NCBI GenBank assembly: GCA_002709225.1
Contig: PAQH01000143.1
Coordinates: 1-33,176 of the forward strand
Direction: 5' to 3'
DNA length: 33,176 nucleotides
Source of the DNA: Planctomycetaceae bacterium
GTDB lineage: Bacteria; Planctomycetota; Planctomycetia; Pirellulales; Pirellulaceae
In this document: positions 15,912 through 25,035 of the stretch, piece by piece
Numbering within the stretch: position 1 is the stretch's first letter
How the letters are laid out: each line of letters opens with the position of its first letter
Translations under genes and position numbers: made by a program
Notes under the pieces: model-generated
What the model was told of the DNA's origin: nothing
The model's database searches: none
The model's input: only the letters and a program-made list of their open reading frames with translations

Positions 15912-16595
15912 CTACTTATCTTTCAGGCGGATGCCGCGCAGTCGTAAGTTGTCCCAATCACCAGTGTCATCGAATGAACCCACTCCAATGCGACCCCATA
16001 GAAAGGTCTTGTCTTGGGCTAGCATGATGGGCTTCTTGAGGTCATCAAAGTAGACCGCGATCAGACCGTTCTTGGTTTGACGTACGATGCGTACGGTATG
16101 CCACTGGTCGTCCCAATTGGTACCACTTGTGGTCTTGTGGGAGATTTTTGTACGCGGTTTGTCATTCACGATGAAGACTTGGTTTGCATGGTCGTCTGTC
16201 TTTTTGCCAAGGTGCACGTAATAGAAGTGCGCTGGGTCTTGGTATCCCAGAAACAAACAGACATCGCGATGCCCATAATCTGGATGGGTGCTACGGACTT
16301 GAACGGTTAACTCAAAGTCTCCAACCACCAAGTCTTTGATTAGAGACATGTGGAATGGGCTGCGATGTGGCGGTTTGTAATCACTTGCTTTCTTGTACTG
16401 GCTGTAGACCTGGCCCTGCTCGGTCCTCGTGAGTTTCCACCCACCAGGGTCCTTCGCTTCCCAGTTTTTTGCGCCCGTTTCAAAATCTTCCTGGAAAATC
16501 AGCGGAAGCGGCCTAGGTTCGTCGGAGCGTGATGCTTGCGGAATGAGTTCAAAGAACAACGCGGTCACAGTAGCCAGACATATCAAAGAGCGCAT
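15912..16595 (-). CDS. Secreted concanavalin-like / DUF1080-related protein
   Basis: The product is 227 residues with a signal peptide (MRSLICLATVTALFFELIPQASRS). The mature part reads as a beta-sandwich of the LamG/DUF1080 type: FQEDFETGAKNWEAKDPGGWKL at the start, VGDFELTVQVRS in the middle, then HFYYVHLGKK, WHTVRIVRQ, IAVYFDD and GRIGVGSFDDTGDWDNLRL at the end. This pattern (EDFE...W...G.W...F.L...V...YF D...GRIG.G...D...DN) is common in planctomycete secreted proteins that bind or hydrolyse glycans. No catalytic residues can be named. ATG 16595 has GAGG seven bases upstream. It could be a carbohydrate-binding protein rather than an enzyme. Confidence 0.7.
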   Translation of the reverse strand: MRSLICLATVTALFFELIPQASRSDEPRPLPLIFQEDFETGAKNWEAKDPGGWKLTRTEQGQVYSQYKKASDYKPPHRSPFHMSLIKDLVVGDFELTVQVRSTHPDYGHRDVCLFLGYQDPAHFYYVHLGKKTDDHANQVFIVNDKPRTKISHKTTSGTNWDDQWHTVRIVRQTKNGLIAVYFDDLKKPIMLAQDKTFLWGRIGVGSFDDTGDWDNLRLRGIRLKDK

Positions 16596-16905
16596 CGGGA
16601 GACCTCGATTCAGCGAAGTAGACGGAGATTGTGCAATAGCAACAACCAGGAAACTTTAATGGTGAGTCGTCTGGGGATTCAGAAGACCGTAACTGTTTGG
16701 CGAAGTACCAATGTCCCTTCAGACCGTCATGGTGTCGCATGCCTCAGGCTGAGGGCAAATCGATACTTTGCCACTGGTTCAACTCTGTGGTTCTACTGCG
16801 TTGAGAACCTGTGTGCAATATTCTTGTGCAGGCCCGGGGCCTTAGGAACGGTATACCATCCGGCGGACCCGCCAGGCCGAATGCCGAAAACGGTCGACAC
16901 TGTTC
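16596..16905. terminator. Intergenic region with two GC-rich hairpins after the DUF4129 gene
   Basis: This 310-bp gap contains no convincing gene. Just past the DUF4129 stop (minus strand) lie GGCGG-AC-CCGCC (16862-16873) and AGGCCC-G-GGGCCT (16830-16842). Both are short perfect palindromes and may together end transcription, though neither has a U-tract. The remainder should contain the promoter of the concanavalin-like gene. Confidence 0.3.
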
Positions 16906-19053
16906 TTACCTGGGTAATGGCGCGGGTGGAGGTGCTGCTTCGAGTTGCTTCCACAGCTCTTTCAGGTAGGGAAGGTCTGAGGGCTTCAGTGTCCGGTTCG
17001 CGTAGGCGGTGTAAGAATAGAGGTTACCGAGTCGGACGACGCTAGTTCGCATACCAGGATCCAGATCTGCAACTACTCGTGCAAATTCCAATGGTGTCTG
17101 ATTTTCGGATCGTGGATATCCGCGTTCGCGAGACCAGGATTCGACAGCTTGAAAACTGTAACGGACAAGTTCATCGATGGATCTATTGGTCGCGAGTCCA
17201 GAAGCAAATGGGTTTTGAAACGAAGCAAATGGGCGTGCAGACAGCGTGTGGTCGACAGACTTCGTGGCGGGTGACTCTTCTGCTGGCCGGCGACCGAGCA
17301 GCCGGCTCCAGAAATCCGCCAGATCTTTCAGTAACTTCTGCCACGCCTTCATGACCTGAGCACGGTTGTTCCACAACCACCAGCACGCGCACGAAAGCAG
17401 AATCAACCAAAACAGTAGTTTGGCGATCCAGCCGAGTCCCGAAAGTATTGAACCGAACGCATTCAGTGGCGCAGATATCGCATTTGGTGGATTCGACGAC
17501 CGTCCCTGACTTCTACTTGTTGTCGCATTGTTTCGCTGTGCAGTTCGTCTTTTTTGAGAGCGGGACGCCCCTGTTCCAGAACCGTTCTTTTTGATTGATT
17601 TAAGTTTGTTGCGATCACTACGTTCCGATTGGTTGTCTGGTTCAGCTTCGGTAGACGTTTTGTTTCCGCCCGTTTCCCGGCGATTGTTGTCGGAGGGTTG
17701 AGAGCTTTTCTCAGGTTCTTGTTGGTTCGACTTCGGGTTGTCTTCTTGTTGTTCTTTTGGTTGGTTTCCGGACTCTTGGGAATTGCTTTGCGTTGATTTC
17801 TTTGCGTTCGCAGATTTGTCCCTGTTTTGGGTTCTTGAAGTTTCTGATTTTGTCGATCCTGGTTGTTTGCCCTTTTGGTTGCCTCGTCCCTGGCCCTCGG
17901 CTTGTTGAGATTTGCGTCCCGATTTCTGAGTTTGGCCTTGGCCCTGACTGGTTTTCCCTTGCTTGCCGGACTGACTCTTTTTCCCTTTTCCTTTGGCCCC
18001 TCGCTCGCTCTCGGCTTGCGTTCCAGACCCCGTAGTGCTGCCTTGGTTTCCAGACCCTTGCTCGCCAGGTTTGGGTGCACCCTGCCCTGTTTTCTCGTCG
18101 TCCGAAATGCTTTGATTACCTTGTTGATCGTCTTCTGGACCGTCGTCGAATGGGCCCCATCGATTCGGGTCTCGATCCACAGACCCAACCACAAAAGGTC
18201 GGCTGACCGAGTGGCTGCCTTGTGGGCGTGGTAGCACAGTGCAGACCAACAGGATGCCCACGATCATTGCGCTACCTATACCGAGCCAGACTCCACTGAC
18301 ATCGCTTGGCATTTCCATTTGCCGTTGGCGCAGGTATCTGCGTAGTCCCAGGAAGCTGGTTGTCATCAGCAGGCCGATACCCGCTGCAACGTAAACCAGC
18401 AGTTGGTTGAACGCGGCTTGGCGATGCGCTATGGAACCCGTTGGGATCACCAGTTGGCCAAAACCAAAGAGTGGAAGTGCCGCCAACGAAAAATAGATTA
18501 CCCAGCGGCCGGGCGTGTGCCCTTTTTGTTGGTGGCGATGTTGTTGCGTCCAACTAGCCTCATGTTGAGGGCTTTCCGTCGAAGTGGTGGCTGCTAATTT
18601 AAGAGCCGTCTGCTCATGAGTTGAGTCTGGATCGACCGCATCCAGCCCGAGTTGCTGTAGCAGGCCTTCTCCTGATGAATCGTTTTCATCGTCGATCACC
18701 GTGCTGTCCCAAGTCAGCTTGTCGGTACTCCACCAAATAAGGCCGATCAGACAGATATTGAACAGAATGTTCAGGTCGCTGAATCTGGCTACCGCGATAA
18801 ACATTGCAACCGCCAGAGGGATTGCGAAAAGAACTGCACGCTCTTTGCCCTCTTCGATTGAGATCCGTGCGATCAGTACGATTGCAAAGACGAAACAGGA
18901 AAAAATGAACCTTAGCCGCGAGTCGTAGAGGCCATCGTAGAACACGGTCAACAGAAAGAAGGTTAGGCTGCCGACGAGCAGTATGATGAGAGCTGGAGTG
19001 ATCGCGATCACCATGTAGTCCATTAGCGTTTTACGTAAACGCAGTCTGGCCAT
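16906..19053 (-). CDS. DUF4129 multi-pass membrane protein with a long disordered linker
   Basis: The product is about 715 residues. The N-terminal part holds about seven hydrophobic segments (roughly 14-36, 48-63, 73-89, 93-109, 183-203, 216-237, 253-274). It is followed by about 250 residues rich in Gln, Ser, Gly, Lys, Asn and Glu that cannot fold globularly. Another TM segment (LGWIAKLLFWLILLSCACWWLW, about 538-561) leads to a C-terminal DUF4129 domain (RSIDELVRYSFQAVESWSRERGYPR...TPLEFARVV), usually found at the end of transglutaminase-type membrane proteins near MoxR and DUF58 genes. No transglutaminase core is evident and no MoxR/DUF58 gene adjoins it. ATG 19053 (preceded by AAAGGCGG) is preferred over the upstream in-frame start at 19110. 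Confidence 0.75.
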   Translation of the reverse strand: MARLRLRKTLMDYMVIAITPALIILLVGSLTFFLLTVFYDGLYDSRLRFIFSCFVFAIVLIARISIEEGKERAVLFAIPLAVAMFIAVARFSDLNILFNICLIGLIWWSTDKLTWDSTVIDDENDSSGEGLLQQLGLDAVDPDSTHEQTALKLAATTSTESPQHEASWTQQHRHQQKGHTPGRWVIYFSLAALPLFGFGQLVIPTGSIAHRQAAFNQLLVYVAAGIGLLMTTSFLGLRRYLRQRQMEMPSDVSGVWLGIGSAMIVGILLVCTVLPRPQGSHSVSRPFVVGSVDRDPNRWGPFDDGPEDDQQGNQSISDDEKTGQGAPKPGEQGSGNQGSTTGSGTQAESERGAKGKGKKSQSGKQGKTSQGQGQTQKSGRKSQQAEGQGRGNQKGKQPGSTKSETSRTQNRDKSANAKKSTQSNSQESGNQPKEQQEDNPKSNQQEPEKSSQPSDNNRRETGGNKTSTEAEPDNQSERSDRNKLKSIKKNGSGTGASRSQKRRTAQRNNATTSRSQGRSSNPPNAISAPLNAFGSILSGLGWIAKLLFWLILLSCACWWLWNNRAQVMKAWQKLLKDLADFWSRLLGRRPAEESPATKSVDHTLSARPFASFQNPFASGLATNRSIDELVRYSFQAVESWSRERGYPRSENQTPLEFARVVADLDPGMRTSVVRLGNLYSYTAYANRTLKPSDLPYLKELWKQLEAAPPPAPLPR
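17478..18225 (-). repeat. Low-complexity coding region (Q/S/G/K/N-rich linker)
   Basis: This part of the DUF4129 gene encodes about 250 residues dominated by Gln, Ser, Gly, Lys, Asn, Thr and Glu, with repeated short motifs such as GQGQ, KSG, GKQGK, SGNQ and NQQE. The nucleotide sequence is correspondingly biased, and another reading frame on the same strand is open for 243 codons as a side effect. It is likely an extracytoplasmic disordered spacer. Confidence 0.75.
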
Positions 19054-19464
19054 CGAACCGCCTTTCTGCCTGTCGCTCAAGTTGCCGCGGTGGGTGACTT
19101 GTACGGGCATCGGCCCCTAACAGCATTGTAGACGGCATGTGTTATTGCCCCAAGGATTTCCAGTATGGAACTCAGCAGACCAGACGGCGTGATCGCCGTG
19201 AGGCGGATCCAATCGCAGCGAAATGTTGGCCTCGGTGGCCGTGCAAAGGCAATGCGGACTGCGAACTGTCTGACCAGGAAAGTAGGTGTTCGACTTGTGG
19301 GCAATGCGGTCGAAGACAATGCCGGAACACTCGGTTGCGCGGTCGCAGTTCCGTGTGACTGTGCTCCAGAACCGGAGCGTTCCGTAAACTTTGAGCAATT
19401 TGTACGTGGCGCAATCCGAGCGGCTGTTGAACCAAGTGGAAAGCGAGGCGTATCATCTACGGCG
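19054..19464. other. 411-bp intergenic region between hisG and the DUF4129 gene, no gene assigned
   Basis: Several overlapping frames are open on both strands, the longest on the minus strand reaching into the 3' end of hisG. None shows a recognisable domain, signal peptide, plausible ribosome-binding site or consistent codon pattern. No strong terminator or promoter could be assigned. Confidence 0.4.
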
Positions 19465-20343
19465 TCAAGCGATGATCTTGTTGATTGCGTACTCAACGAT
19501 CCCGCGCGCGCCTGCCTCTTTCAATCCAGGTACAATTGTGCGTACGATCGACTCTTCCACAATTGTGTTTACGTCGACCCAGTCCGGATCAGACAATGTA
19601 GAGACCGTTGGTTTCTGCAAAGCTGGAAGTAGTTCGAGTACTTTATCCAGATCCATGCGGGCTACGTTCATCATCAAACCAACTTTGCCTTCCGCAGCTA
19701 GGCAAGACTCCAGCATCATTGAAATGTCACTCAATTTGGACTGTTTCCAAGGGTCAGTGAAGGCTTCTTTGTTGGCGATCAAACGCGTGGTGCTTTGCAA
19801 TACTTCGTCAACAATCCGCAAGTTATTCGCCCGTAATGAACTGCCGGTTTCGGTAACTTCGACGATTGCGTCAGCAAGTTGCGGGGGTTTGACCTCGGTT
19901 GCTCCCCAGGAAAATTCGATCTGGGCCTCGACACCATGCCTCGCGAGGTAACGTTTCGTCAATCCGACCGCTTCCGTCGCGATACGTTTGCCTTGCAGAT
20001 CCTGGACCGACTGTACGGGTGAGTCGTTAGGTACACAGAGCACCCAACGTACTGGCCTGCGGCTCACTTTCGAGAAAATCAGTTCGCAGATTTCAACCAC
20101 CTGAGCCTCGGTTTCCATAATCCAGTCGTGACCCGTAATGCCCGCATCCAAGATGCCTTGTTCGACATAACGAGCCATCTCTTGTGCCCGGATCAGGAGG
20201 CACTCAATTTCGTCGTCATCGATTGAAGGGTAGTAAGAACGTGAGGGGAACGTGACGCGATATCCCGCCTTCTTGAGTAGCTCGGCTGTGGCCTGCTGCA
20301 GGCTGCCTGCGGGAATTCCCAGTTTTAACTTTGACTCTGACAT
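19465..20343 (-). CDS. hisG: ATP phosphoribosyltransferase, long form
   Basis: The product is 292 residues, matching the long HisG form with a C-terminal regulatory domain that does not need HisZ. It catalyses the first step of histidine biosynthesis, joining ATP and PRPP. The N-terminus ([23 protein letters not shown]) is family-typical. [12 protein letters not shown] (about 63-74) lies in the ligand-binding lobe, and the PRPP-binding loop is [13 protein letters not shown] (about 162-174). The segment from about 215 to 292 is the ACT-like regulatory domain, with VNTIVEE and the [18 protein letters not shown] ending typical of HisG long forms. Feedback inhibition by histidine is expected from the family. 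It lies 95 bp downstream of hisI; no other his genes are in the window. Confidence 0.95.
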   Translation of the reverse strand: MSESKLKLGIPAGSLQQATAELLKKAGYRVTFPSRSYYPSIDDDEIECLLIRAQEMARYVEQGILDAGITGHDWIMETEAQVVEICELIFSKVSRRPVRWVLCVPNDSPVQSVQDLQGKRIATEAVGLTKRYLARHGVEAQIEFSWGATEVKPPQLADAIVEVTETGSSLRANNLRIVDEVLQSTTRLIANKEAFTDPWKQSKLSDISMMLESCLAAEGKVGLMMNVARMDLDKVLELLPALQKPTVSTLSDPDWVDVNTIVEESIVRTIVPGLKEAGARGIVEYAINKIIA

Positions 20344-20438
20344 ACTGCATTTACCGTCTGCGATGTGGCGCTAGTTGTTGGACTGCCAGGTGGGTTGGGC
20401 GTCCAGTTCATTTACGAGTAGCTCTCTGTTCGATGGGA

Positions 20439-20819
20439 TTATTTATCATAGACGTCCGCCGGATCGAAAACGCGTTCTCCTACCGTATTGACTGCGGCTG
20501 TCGCCGGGTTGATTTGGCGAAAGAAGCAGCTGCGGTAGCCTTCATGGCAAGCCGCTCCCCCAATCTGATTGACTTTGACCAGTAAGGTGTCCGCGTCGCA
20601 GTCAAAAAACAGCTCTTTGACTTCCTGGATATTTCCGCTCTCTTCTCCTTTGCGCCAGAGTTTCTGCCTGCTGCGGCTGTAGTAACAAACACGCCCGGTA
20701 TTTAGTGTTTCTGCGTAGGCTTCGCGGTTCATGTAAGCCAGCATCAACACGTCGCCGGATTCAAAATCCTGGGCGATTACTGGGAGCAGGGAATGTTTAT
20801 CGAAGTCTGGACCGGACAT
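20439..20819 (-). CDS. hisI: Phosphoribosyl-AMP cyclohydrolase
   Basis: The product is 126 residues, a stand-alone HisI without the HisE domain. This cytoplasmic metalloenzyme opens the adenine ring of PR-AMP in the third step of histidine biosynthesis. Family landmarks are [15 protein letters not shown] (about 25-39), [18 protein letters not shown] (about 46-63), the Mg-binding DCDADTLL (Asp 73, 75, 77) and the zinc cysteines C74, C91 and C98 in [11 protein letters not shown], all present. It lies upstream of hisG on the same strand. The separate HisE and remaining his genes must be elsewhere. The start ATG at 20819 lacks a strong Shine-Dalgarno sequence, which is not unusual for the neighbourhood. 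Confidence 0.95.
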   Translation of the reverse strand: MSGPDFDKHSLLPVIAQDFESGDVLMLAYMNREAYAETLNTGRVCYYSRSRQKLWRKGEESGNIQEVKELFFDCDADTLLVKVNQIGGAACHEGYRSCFFRQINPATAAVNTVGERVFDPADVYDK

Positions 20820-21208
20820 TCAAAGTTGCCATCGCTAGAGAAAGGTTAGGTTCCGCGAGTCCCCCAGGTTATCACGACACAAGTTTTGCAGCTAGGGAGG
20901 CACTCTCGAGGTGCGGTCTTCGAGGAGCGTAACAACCAGGTAGATCGGAAAGGTAGAATCGGCTTTTAGTGGGTCAGCATGGAGCGCTTTGCCCTGCCTT
21001 GGAGACAGGGGCGGGTGGTGGTTTTGACGGCCATGCGCGATGGTCCATCTCTAGTGGATGTGGGGAATACAACTTGTCTGCTAGGACAGGCAAGTTAGTT
21101 GGGGAAGGTAAAGGACGCACGCCGATGTCTTGTCTTAGGCGAAGGAGCAGCGTGACCTTACCACGGATGGTTGATCCAAACGGTCTGTTTATAGCCAGGG
21201 GATCTACC
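20820..21208. promoter_or_regulatory. Intergenic leader region with a 10-bp hairpin (21071-21096)
   Basis: This 389-bp region lies between the divergent hisI and 98-aa protein genes. AACTTGTCTG (21071-21080) pairs with CAGGCAAGTT (21087-21096), one G-U pair included, across the loop CTAGGA. The hairpin lies about 110 bases before the downstream start and is followed by a purine-rich stretch, not a U-tract, so it may be a leader structure rather than a terminator. No gene was recognised. Confidence 0.35.
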
Positions 21209-21505
21209 ATGACTAAGAGTACTTATCGCGTAGTGACACGAGCGGCGGATGGAAACTTGAGAACCCGTGATTACGACTCTGCGGAGACGTTGACCGAGTC
21301 TCACACACAGATTGGCGTGGATGACTGTAGTACTGATCTGGATTTGAGGGGGCTTCCGGTATTCCGCGGCTTGATTGGCCCGATGCCTGAAGGAAAGGAC
21401 ATCATTCGATATGAATCTCCGGAGGTGTTCGAGACGTTGACAAAGGAATGGATGCTGGCCAAGGCGCCAAGACGCAGGCGACGTTCTGCCAAGTCCACGG
21501 GTTAA
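21209..21505 (+). CDS. Conserved-looking small protein of unknown function (98 aa)
   Basis: I do not recognise this protein. It has a soluble composition without signal peptide or TM segment: a polar N-terminal half with a Thr/Asp-rich stretch, a central GLPVFRGLIGPMPEGKDIIRYESPEVFETLTKEWM segment that looks folded, and a strongly basic tail (PRRRRRSAK) that might contact nucleic acid or be a disordered end. ATG 21209 is chosen because AGGGGA lies about eight bases upstream; the frame remains open to 20969 but that extension has no such signal. It lies 89 bp before the HIT gene on the same strand. The hairpin at 21071-21096 precedes it. Confidence 0.55.
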   Translation: MTKSTYRVVTRAADGNLRTRDYDSAETLTESHTQIGVDDCSTDLDLRGLPVFRGLIGPMPEGKDIIRYESPEVFETLTKEWMLAKAPRRRRRSAKSTG

Positions 21506-21594
21506 ATACCTGTCGGCGAAAGGTGCCGGAGAGTGAAGTGCCTGAAGTGAATTCGATGTGGCACTAGCAAATGCCTTACCGGAGCGAGAAGTGA

Positions 21595-21942
21595 ATGCCT
21601 GACAAGACGATTTTCAAACGGATCATCGACGGAGAAATTCCAGCGGATGTTGTTTACGACGATGAACTCTGTCTTGCCTTTCGTGACATCAACCCTCAGG
21701 CTCCCACGCATATTCTGGTAATTCCCAAGAAGGAGATTGCGTCTGTTAATGGATTGACGGATGCCGATCAGGCTTTAGTGGGCCATTTGTATCTGGTGAT
21801 TGTCCGGTTAGCAAAAGACTATGATCTGGCTGCGACAGGTTACCGTGTCGTTGTGAATACGGGGACTCATGGGGGCCAGACAGTCGATCACCTTCACTTC
21901 CACCTGCTGGGTGGCCGTTCGCTGCAGTGGCCACCCGGTTAG
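21595..21942 (+). CDS. HIT family (HinT-like) nucleotide hydrolase
   Basis: The product is 115 residues, the standard length for bacterial HinT/PKCI-type HIT proteins. The start DKTIFKRIIDGEIPADVVYDDE is typical. THGGQTVDHLHFHLLGGR contains the histidine triad HxHxH (H99, H101, H103) that performs nucleotidyl transfer, cleaving purine phosphoramidates in the cytoplasm. A GGAG sequence lies 10 bases before the ATG. The protein is commonly a housekeeping enzyme. The hairpin at 21948-21969, starting five bases after the stop, probably terminates the transcript, so the downstream DUF1501 gene is likely separately transcribed. Confidence 0.93.
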   Translation: MPDKTIFKRIIDGEIPADVVYDDELCLAFRDINPQAPTHILVIPKKEIASVNGLTDADQALVGHLYLVIVRLAKDYDLAATGYRVVVNTGTHGGQTVDHLHFHLLGGRSLQWPPG

Positions 21943-21947
21943 CGGTT

Positions 21948-21969
21948 GAGATGGCTTCAAAGTCATCTC
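21948..21969 (+). terminator. Probable terminator hairpin after the HIT gene
   Basis: GAGATGGC (21948-21955) pairs with GTCATCTC (21962-21969), with one G-U pair, across the loop TTCAAA. It begins five bases after the stop codon and is followed by ATCTTG, a weakly T-rich tail. Confidence 0.45.
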
Positions 21970-21977
21970 ATCTTGCC

Positions 21978-22011
21978 CGTAGAATTCGGCTACAATAGTG
22001 CAAATTCTACG
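21978..22011. promoter_or_regulatory. 9-bp inverted repeat flanking a -10-like TACAAT, upstream of DUF1501 gene 3
   Basis: CGTAGAATT (21978-21986) and AATTCTACG (22003-22011) form a perfect 9-bp inverted repeat with a 16-base centre containing TACAAT (21991-21996). No matching -35 was found. An operator overlapping the promoter of the DUF1501 gene is plausible. A second, shorter pairing (ACGTGGT near 22009 with ACCACGT near 22063) could form an alternative leader structure. Confidence 0.35.
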
Positions 22012-22116
22012 TGGTCGCTTTCAGATTTCGCAGGTGAAAGTGGAAAGTCAGATCATGGCACCACGTGACTTTGTGCGTTGGACTGCCAACTTCACCGTGA
22101 CAACGAGACGGAATAG

Positions 22117-23628
22117 ATGTCCCCTGAACAGCCTGCGGGTGTCAGTTTGAGTTCCGATAGTCAAGAGGTCAGTCGGGTTGTGCGCCGTAGATTCTTGTGG
22201 GAGCTGGGTGCTGGATTCGGTGGTCTGGCGCTAACGGAGTCGTTAAGAAGAGACGGGTTCTTCACCTCTACTGTTTCTGCGGGGGAATCACACGCCGGGT
22301 CAGTGCATCCGCTCGCTGAGCGAGCGTCGCATTTTGCGCCCCGCGCCAAGCATGTCATCTTCTTGTTCATGTACGGCGGTCCCACTTCGATGGACTCGTG
22401 GGACTATAAGCCGGAACTGCAAGCACGGCATGGCCAAACGGTTGACATCGAAATTCGTAGAAGGTCGATTCAACAGCAGAAGCTGTTAGGATCCCAACGC
22501 AAATTTGCACAGCACGGACAGTCGGGGATGTGGGGTTCCGACGCGTTTCCTTGGATCAATCGTTGCTTGGATGAGATCTGTGTCGTTAAGAGCCTGTACG
22601 CAGATACATTTGCGCACGGTTCGGCAATGATTCAAATGAACAGTGGGCGGATCATACAAGGGCATCCAACGGTAGGTTCGTGGGTTGGTTACGGGTTGGG
22701 AAGTGTTAACGACAACTTGCCGGGCTATGTTGTCATGCTCGACCCTCGAGGTGGGCCGATTTCGGGAGCAGCGAATTGGTCCGCAGGCTTTATGCCCGCG
22801 GCTTATCAGGGAACACACCTGCGCAACAAAGGTGAGCCTATTCTCGATCTGACGCCTGAAGCGAAGATCAGTCGAGATGCGCAACGTGACTTGATCGATA
22901 CGTTAGATCTATTGAACAGACGACACATGAGGCAGCGACCGGGTTACTCGGAATTGGCGGCTCGTATCGCCAGTTATGAGTTGGCATATCAGTTGCAAAG
23001 TACCGCACCAGAAGCACTGGATTTATCACAGGAGACGGAACGTACTCTCGACCTGTATGGTCTCAGAGGGGCTCATGAAGTCAGCCATAAGAAGTCGTTA
23101 GGACCTCGTCCTTTCGGCACGCAATGTTTGATTGCGCGCCGATTGGTTGAGCGTGGCGTGCGGTTTGTGCAGATTTATTCGGGTGGTGGCCATGGCGAGG
23201 AAACTTGGGATGCCCACGGTAATGTGGAAACCAATCTCAAGATTCATGCGCCCGAAATTGATCGGCCGATTTACGGCCTGATTAACGACCTTAAGCAACG
23301 TGGCTTGTTGGAAGATACGTTGATCGTCTGGGGCGGTGAGTTTGGCCGTCAGCCAGTTGCACAGAATAACGGGGGACGCGATCACAACGCGAAAGGATTC
23401 CTTTACTGGATGGCGGGTGGTGGCGTAAAAGGTGGGCATGCTCATGGAGAGACAGACCCGCTTGGACACCAGGCGGAGATAGACCGCCACCATGTGCGTG
23501 ACTTGCACGCTACGATCTTGTACTTGCTTGGTTTAAACCACGAGAAACTGACCTATTTCTATGGTGGTTTGGATCACAAGTTGACCGGGGTCCAGGAGGC
23601 GGATGTGATTCGGGACCTCATCGCCTGA
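22117..23628 (+). CDS. DUF1501 family secreted protein (3), divergent long form
   Basis: The product is 503 residues, longer and more divergent than the other two DUF1501 proteins of the window. A Tat-like signal (VRRRFLWELGAGFGGLALTESL) starts near residue 22, so export folded is likely. Motifs are HVIFLFMYGGPTSMDSWDYKPEL, the histidine/aspartate-rich YSGGGHGEETWDAHGN, and GGEFGRQPVAQNNGGRDHNAKG. The 'GGRDHNAKGF' and 'GHAHGETDPLGHQA' forms mark the subgroup that commonly pairs with DUF1549/DUF1553 proteins, but here the neighbours are a HIT gene and a convergent folA. The ATG at 22117 is preceded by GAGACGGA. Like its paralogs it is probably an extracytoplasmic alkaline-phosphatase-superfamily protein of unknown substrate. 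Confidence 0.9.
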   Translation: MSPEQPAGVSLSSDSQEVSRVVRRRFLWELGAGFGGLALTESLRRDGFFTSTVSAGESHAGSVHPLAERASHFAPRAKHVIFLFMYGGPTSMDSWDYKPELQARHGQTVDIEIRRRSIQQQKLLGSQRKFAQHGQSGMWGSDAFPWINRCLDEICVVKSLYADTFAHGSAMIQMNSGRIIQGHPTVGSWVGYGLGSVNDNLPGYVVMLDPRGGPISGAANWSAGFMPAAYQGTHLRNKGEPILDLTPEAKISRDAQRDLIDTLDLLNRRHMRQRPGYSELAARIASYELAYQLQSTAPEALDLSQETERTLDLYGLRGAHEVSHKKSLGPRPFGTQCLIARRLVERGVRFVQIYSGGGHGEETWDAHGNVETNLKIHAPEIDRPIYGLINDLKQRGLLEDTLIVWGGEFGRQPVAQNNGGRDHNAKGFLYWMAGGGVKGGHAHGETDPLGHQAEIDRHHVRDLHATILYLLGLNHEKLTYFYGGLDHKLTGVQEADVIRDLIA

Positions 23629-23711
23629 GTTTGTCGCTGGCACAGATTGGTAGTGCGTGTGATCGAGACCCTAGCGTCAATCGAAGGGAGAAGGATCGAC
23701 GGCGTCGCTTG

Positions 23712-24224
23712 TCAGCTGGCCTGGGCGGCGCGATCACCACGTTCGAGAACGACAAAACTGTAAGCGTACTCGTTTTTTTCATCCGCCTCGTGGTCTGACC
23801 TGCCGATTTCAGTCCAATCGGTGCGAGTGAACTCTGGGAAGACGACATCGCCGGCGATTTCCGCGTGTACCTGCGTGAGGTAGAGACGTTTTACTAATGG
23901 TAACGCCTCACGATAAATCTGGGCGCCGCCAATAACAAATGACTGGTCGTCTTCTTGGCAGATTTGCAGTGCCTCTGCCAGAGACGGTGCGACCTCGGCA
24001 TACGTTGCGACGCGCGCTGGACGACGCGAGATGACTACCATTTTTCGGCCTGTGAGTGGTCGGCCAATCGACTCGTAAGTCTTGCGCCCCATGATAATGT
24101 GGTGTCCCATTGTCAGCTCTTTGAACCGTCTCAGATCTGCTGAGAGTCTCCATGGCAGGTCACCGGCGCGACCGATGACCCGATTGCGAGACATTGCAAC
24201 AATCAGTGAACATGTGTTTGTCAT
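23712..24224 (-). CDS. folA: Dihydrofolate reductase
   Basis: The product is 170 residues, standard for chromosomal bacterial DHFR. The enzyme reduces dihydrofolate with NADPH to regenerate tetrahydrofolate. The N-terminus SLIVAMSRNRVIGRAGDLPWRLSADLRRFKELTMGHHIIMGRKTYESIGRPLTGRKMVVISR carries the adenine- and folate-binding motifs (GDLPW, the acidic D of SADLRRFK, MGRKTYESIG). FVIGGAQIYREALPLVKRLYLTQV is the second conserved segment. It begins 16 bases after thyA on the same strand, and thyA produces the dihydrofolate that FolA recycles, so the two are almost certainly one transcription unit. The short C-terminal extension (GDRAAQAS) is not conserved in the family. Confidence 0.95.
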   Translation of the reverse strand: MTNTCSLIVAMSRNRVIGRAGDLPWRLSADLRRFKELTMGHHIIMGRKTYESIGRPLTGRKMVVISRRPARVATYAEVAPSLAEALQICQEDDQSFVIGGAQIYREALPLVKRLYLTQVHAEIAGDVVFPEFTRTDWTEIGRSDHEADEKNEYAYSFVVLERGDRAAQAS

Positions 24225-24240
24225 GCTCTGAAGCGATCGG

Positions 24241-25035
<795 letters not shown>

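Noticed and set aside
17463..18194. A 243-codon, very basic minus-strand open frame inside the DUF4129 gene.
   Set aside because: It overlaps the low-complexity linker; the biased composition (CAA/AAG/GGC-type codons) keeps another frame open and makes it Lys/Arg-rich. No start signal or domain supports it.
19077..19632. Overlapping long frames on both strands between hisG and the DUF4129 gene (minus 19077-19496, plus 19165-19632).
   Set aside because: They overlap each other and the 3' end of hisG, show no domain, signal peptide or ribosome-binding site, and have unlike codon use; probably chance frames.
20969..21208. N-terminal extension of the 98-aa protein.
   Set aside because: The extension contains the hairpin at 21071-21096 and has no start signal, while ATG 21209 has AGGGGA upstream.
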